DNA of 64,000 nucleotides from Actinacidiphila acididurans (GTDB taxonomy: Bacteria > Actinomycetota > Actinomycetes > Streptomycetales > Streptomycetaceae). Where the stretch lies: positions 248,001 to 312,000 of the forward strand of contig NZ_JADKYB010000007.1 in NCBI RefSeq assembly GCF_016918855.1. Reading direction: 5' to 3'. The notes beneath the pieces were generated by a model, which saw nothing but the letters and a program-made list of their open reading frames with translations, searched no databases and had not been told where the DNA came from. The translations under genes were made by a program, and so were the position numbers. The first letter of the stretch is position 1. Every line of letters starts with the position of its first letter. Positions 61,574-64,000 of this stretch are shown in pieces.

Positions 61574-64000
61574 TCAGCGGTTGCTGATAGTTATCCCCAT
61601 GGCGGAGAGTAGTGGTCCGCAGAGTGGGCAGGGCAGATAGGGGTCTCCGCAGTTGTCATTCTCCGCCTTCGTCGCCTCCATGCTTCCGTTTCTGGCCGGA
61701 TTGATCTTCTCGTCGCCGTTCTTGGTGTCCTCGTACACTCTGTTGCGCCGGTTACGCTCGGCCTTCTCCTTGTCCTGCTCAGCCTTCGCCACATAGGCGG
61801 CGTTGATGCACTCTATCTCGGCGCAGCCGAGATGGTGGGTCGGCCGCAGGCGTCTGATCTCCGCGAGTGCATCCGGGTTGAGGGAGCTCGCCGGGCGCTT
61901 CTGCATGCTTGCGCCTACGAAGTAGCCGCCGTCCTGAGTACGGAGGATCGCAACAGCCTTGCATTCTCCCTTTTTTGACTGGGCGAGCCTCATGAGTTCG
62001 TCCGAGTTCTTATTGCCCTTCTTGGATTTCTTGCCGGATGGCTTTTCTTTCTTCGGGTTGATCTTCCCGACGATCAGCCAGTTCCCGTTGTCGGGTACTG
62101 TGTAGAGCTGGGTCAGTCCATACTTTTCCCGTACGGAGTCGAGGACGGGGTTGATGTCCTCCTTCTCCACGGCGTCACCCGGGAGTTCGTTCACCTGGGC
62201 GACGGCTGCGTCCACGGCCTTGTCGAGGCGGGCTTGCTTCTCTTCGAGGGCGGACCGGCCCTCGATCCCGTCGGCCTTGCCTCGTCCTTTGAGCTTCGCC
62301 CAGAGTTTTTTGCCGATTTTGACGATGAAGCCGACGATCTTGTCGATGACGCGGTTGACGGGGCGGGCCACCGCGTGGAAGACGGATTTGACCTTGTTGG
62401 CGAGGTTTTCTATGCCGAGGAGGGAGGCGAGGAGGCCGAGGAGGGTGGGAATGGCGGCGGCCAGGGCGGTTTCGACGAGTTTGGGGACGCCGGCGGTGCC
62501 GCCGTTTGCTATGGCGATGACGGCGTCGAGGACGGCGTTGACGAATTCGATGACCTGGGCGCCTTGGGTGACGACGAAGGTGACGATGTCGATGATGGCT
62601 TTGACGGCGCGGACGAAGGCGGAGGCGGGGTTGAGGAGGGAGAGGATCCAGGTGATGCCGGCGATGATGACGGTGGGGATCAGGTAGCCGGTCAGTTTGC
62701 CGAGGATGGTGGCTTTGAGGTCGCCTGCCTCGGCGACGATTTCTTTTTCGGCGCCGGCGGGGCCTTCCTTGGCGAGCTTTGCGGCGATGGGGACGGTTTT
62801 CTCGGCCTCGGTGACGGCTTGGTCGGGGACGCCGCGGCTGGTGATGCGGGCGCGGATGTTGGCCCAGGTCAGGCCGAGGAGGGAGGCCAGGAGCTGGATG
62901 ATGCCGCGCAGGTCGAAGGAGGAGGGCAGGTCGAGGCCGGCTTTGACGGCGGTGCCCAGGAGCCAGGAGACCAGGCCCTGTTTGAGGTGGTCGGCGATGT
63001 TGGCCAGGAAGAGTTTGAGGCCGGCGCCGACGGCGGTGACCAGGTGGCCGAGGAAGCCGATCGGGTCCTGGATGATCTTGGCGATGGCCGATGCCGCCTT
63101 GGCCAGGACGCCCATCAGCATGTTCTTCAGCTCGATGATGGTCTTGATGACCCCGGCGATGGCGCCCACGGCCTTGGAAACCAGGCCCTTGTTGGCCTCC
63201 TGGAGTTTCGTGATCTCCTCGTCCACGCTTTTGAGAGCCTGCGTGTACTTGGTGGCCAGGTCCTGGACCAGTTGCTTGGACTTCTCGTCCACCTCCGATT
63301 CCAGATCGTCGAACTTGCCCGCGAAGTCCTTCGCGGCCTGCTGCCCGTACGTCTTCAGGTCCGCGGGGAGCTTGTTCACCTCCGCCGTCAGGTCGGAGCG
63401 GCCTTTGGCGATGCGGGCCTTGGCCCGGCCGAGTTCGGTGCCGATGGTGTCGGCGATGGAGGAGATGACCTGCTGCATCCGGGACACGTAGAGCTGCCGG
63501 GAGAGCTGGAAGAGATCGTCCGCCTCCTTCGGCATCCCCAGCAGCTTGTCCTTCGCCCACTTCAGCCCGCCGAACATGCCGCCGTAGCGCTTGTCCTTGT
63601 ACGCCTTCATCCGCCGCTTCTGGTCGGCCTCGAAGGCGTCCCGGGCGGCCTTCTCCCCGGCCGTGAACTGCTGGTCGACCTTGCCGTCCAGCCCGGACAG
63701 GACCGACTCCACGTCCTGCTTCGTGGCGTCGAAGACCTTCTGCAGCCGGCCGGTGACCTCCGCCCGCTTCTGCTCGTCCTTCGACTTCGCCCCGCCCTTG
63801 CCGGCGTCCACCGCCTTCCCCGCGGCGGATCGGGTCGCGGTCAGATGCGCCAAAGCCTGCGCACCCGACGCCGCGGCGCCCGACTTCGCGGCGGCGATCT
63901 GCTGCTTCTCCGCGCCCCGGGCCCGACCAGGCGCGGTCGCCGAGTGCTGGTCGGCCTGCTTCTTGTCCTGCAGAGCGGCTGTGAAGTCCGGCTCGTTGCT
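61574..64000 (-). CDS. Polymorphic toxin with C-terminal deaminase-like domain (5' end outside window)
   Basis: The reading frame is open to the right edge, so only the C-terminal 808 residues are seen. In order: coiled-coil-rich Lys/Glu/Asp helices (visible residues 60-300), a long stretch of amphipathic and hydrophobic helices (IPTVIIAGITWILSLLNPASAF, AIPTLLGLLASLLGIENLAN; about 330-580) suitable for membrane passage, a basic linker (KKEKPSGKKSKKGNKNS), and a C-terminal domain with HHLGCAEIE (Cys726, Glu728) and PCPLC (Cys791, Cys794). The C-A-E and P-C-x-x-C pair is the zinc-deaminase signature of YwqJ-like toxins. The target, DNA, RNA or nucleotides, is unknown. The 3' part has lower G+C. 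Delivery by an extracellular contractile injection system is possible but not shown. Confidence 0.72.
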   Translation of the reverse strand, partial: SNEPDFTAALQDKKQADQHSATAPGRARGAEKQQIAAAKSGAAASGAQALAHLTATRSAAGKAVDAGKGGAKSKDEQKRAEVTGRLQKVFDATKQDVESVLSGLDGKVDQQFTAGEKAARDAFEADQKRRMKAYKDKRYGGMFGGLKWAKDKLLGMPKEADDLFQLSRQLYVSRMQQVISSIADTIGTELGRAKARIAKGRSDLTAEVNKLPADLKTYGQQAAKDFAGKFDDLESEVDEKSKQLVQDLATKYTQALKSVDEEITKLQEANKGLVSKAVGAIAGVIKTIIELKNMLMGVLAKAASAIAKIIQDPIGFLGHLVTAVGAGLKLFLANIADHLKQGLVSWLLGTAVKAGLDLPSSFDLRGIIQLLASLLGLTWANIRARITSRGVPDQAVTEAEKTVPIAAKLAKEGPAGAEKEIVAEAGDLKATILGKLTGYLIPTVIIAGITWILSLLNPASAFVRAVKAIIDIVTFVVTQGAQVIEFVNAVLDAVIAIANGGTAGVPKLVETALAAAIPTLLGLLASLLGIENLANKVKSVFHAVARPVNRVIDKIVGFIVKIGKKLWAKLKGRGKADGIEGRSALEEKQARLDKAVDAAVAQVNELPGDAVEKEDINPVLDSVREKYGLTQLYTVPDNGNWLIVGKINPKKEKPSGKKSKKGNKNSDELMRLAQSKKGECKAVAILRTQDGGYFVGASMQKRPASSLNPDALAEIRRLRPTHHLGCAEIECINAAYVAKAEQDKEKAERNRRNRVYEDTKNGDEKINPARNGSMEATKAENDNCGDPYLPCPLCGPLLSAMGITISNR

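Overview
The window is high-G+C actinobacterial DNA, with very strong third-position G/C bias and frequent GTG starts. It covers the chromosomal replication origin of a streptomycete-type organism (Streptomyces, Kitasatospora or a close relative). The evidence is the conserved order gyrA-gyrB-DUF721-recF-gnd-dnaN-oriC-dnaA-rpmH-rnpA-yidD-yidC-jag-rsmG-parA-parB-(GNAT)-trxA-trxB-anti-sigma-sigM-pseudokinase-murJ-DUF6049-pcnA-MFS-ino1-padR-PBP-GT87-racemase-like-femX-rpsF-ssb-rpsR-rplI-MATE-dnaB, together with many copies of the 14-bp actinobacterial parS palindrome.

Layout. Bases 1-6.75 kb look accessory: a truncated membrane protein, a lipoprotein solute-binding protein and a Trypco1-like small protein in one apparent operon, then an OGG-fold protein, and a divergent pair of secreted enzymes (arylsulfotransferase-like and secretory lipase). 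Bases 6.9-11.7 kb carry tRNA-Ala(TGC), an XRE regulator, a membrane Ser/Thr kinase, a secreted surface protein, the microprotein DLW-39 and tRNA-Ile(GAT). Bases 11.7-21.6 kb are the leftward replication/topology block (DUF3566, gyrA, gyrB, DUF721/DciA-like, recF, gnd, dnaN). oriC is the 0.85 kb between dnaN and dnaA, with about 18 DnaA boxes in both orientations. dnaA and rpmH are divergent, with two near-mirror promoters on either side of a pair of DnaA boxes. Bases 24.8-30.9 kb are the rightward ribosome/RNase P/membrane-insertion/segregation block ending in parAB. Bases 31-42.4 kb carry trxBA (with a good sigma-R promoter match), sigM and its anti-sigma factor, a pseudokinase, the lipid II flippase murJ and a DUF6049 surface protein. 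Bases 42.6-55 kb hold pcnA, an MFS permease, a padR-ino1 operon with a 23-bp operator, and peptidoglycan genes (class A PBP, femX, a racemase-like protein). Bases 55.3-60.5 kb are rpsF-ssb-rpsR-rplI, a MATE exporter and dnaB. From 60.8 kb to the right edge, visibly lower in G+C, is an inserted polymorphic toxin (C-terminal deaminase-like domain, 5' part outside the window) with a HEAT-like candidate immunity gene.

How the parts work together. DnaA opens oriC; DnaN, RecF, DnaB, SSB and gyrase serve the fork. ParA/ParB act on 13 parS-type sites found between 28.5 and 57.1 kb. Eight of these sites lie inside genes (parA, parB, five in the anti-sigma gene, one in the MFS gene), and all eight are read in the same frame, giving a V-S/P-R-E/G-T peptide. 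One more parS forms the centre of a 38-bp palindrome that looks like the terminator between the GNAT and trxA genes. DnaA boxes also occur outside oriC, upstream of parA, upstream of femX and as a cluster upstream of dnaB.

Limits: all family names come from reading motifs and synteny by eye. No database search was run, and start codons were chosen from Shine-Dalgarno sequences, overlaps and domain starts.
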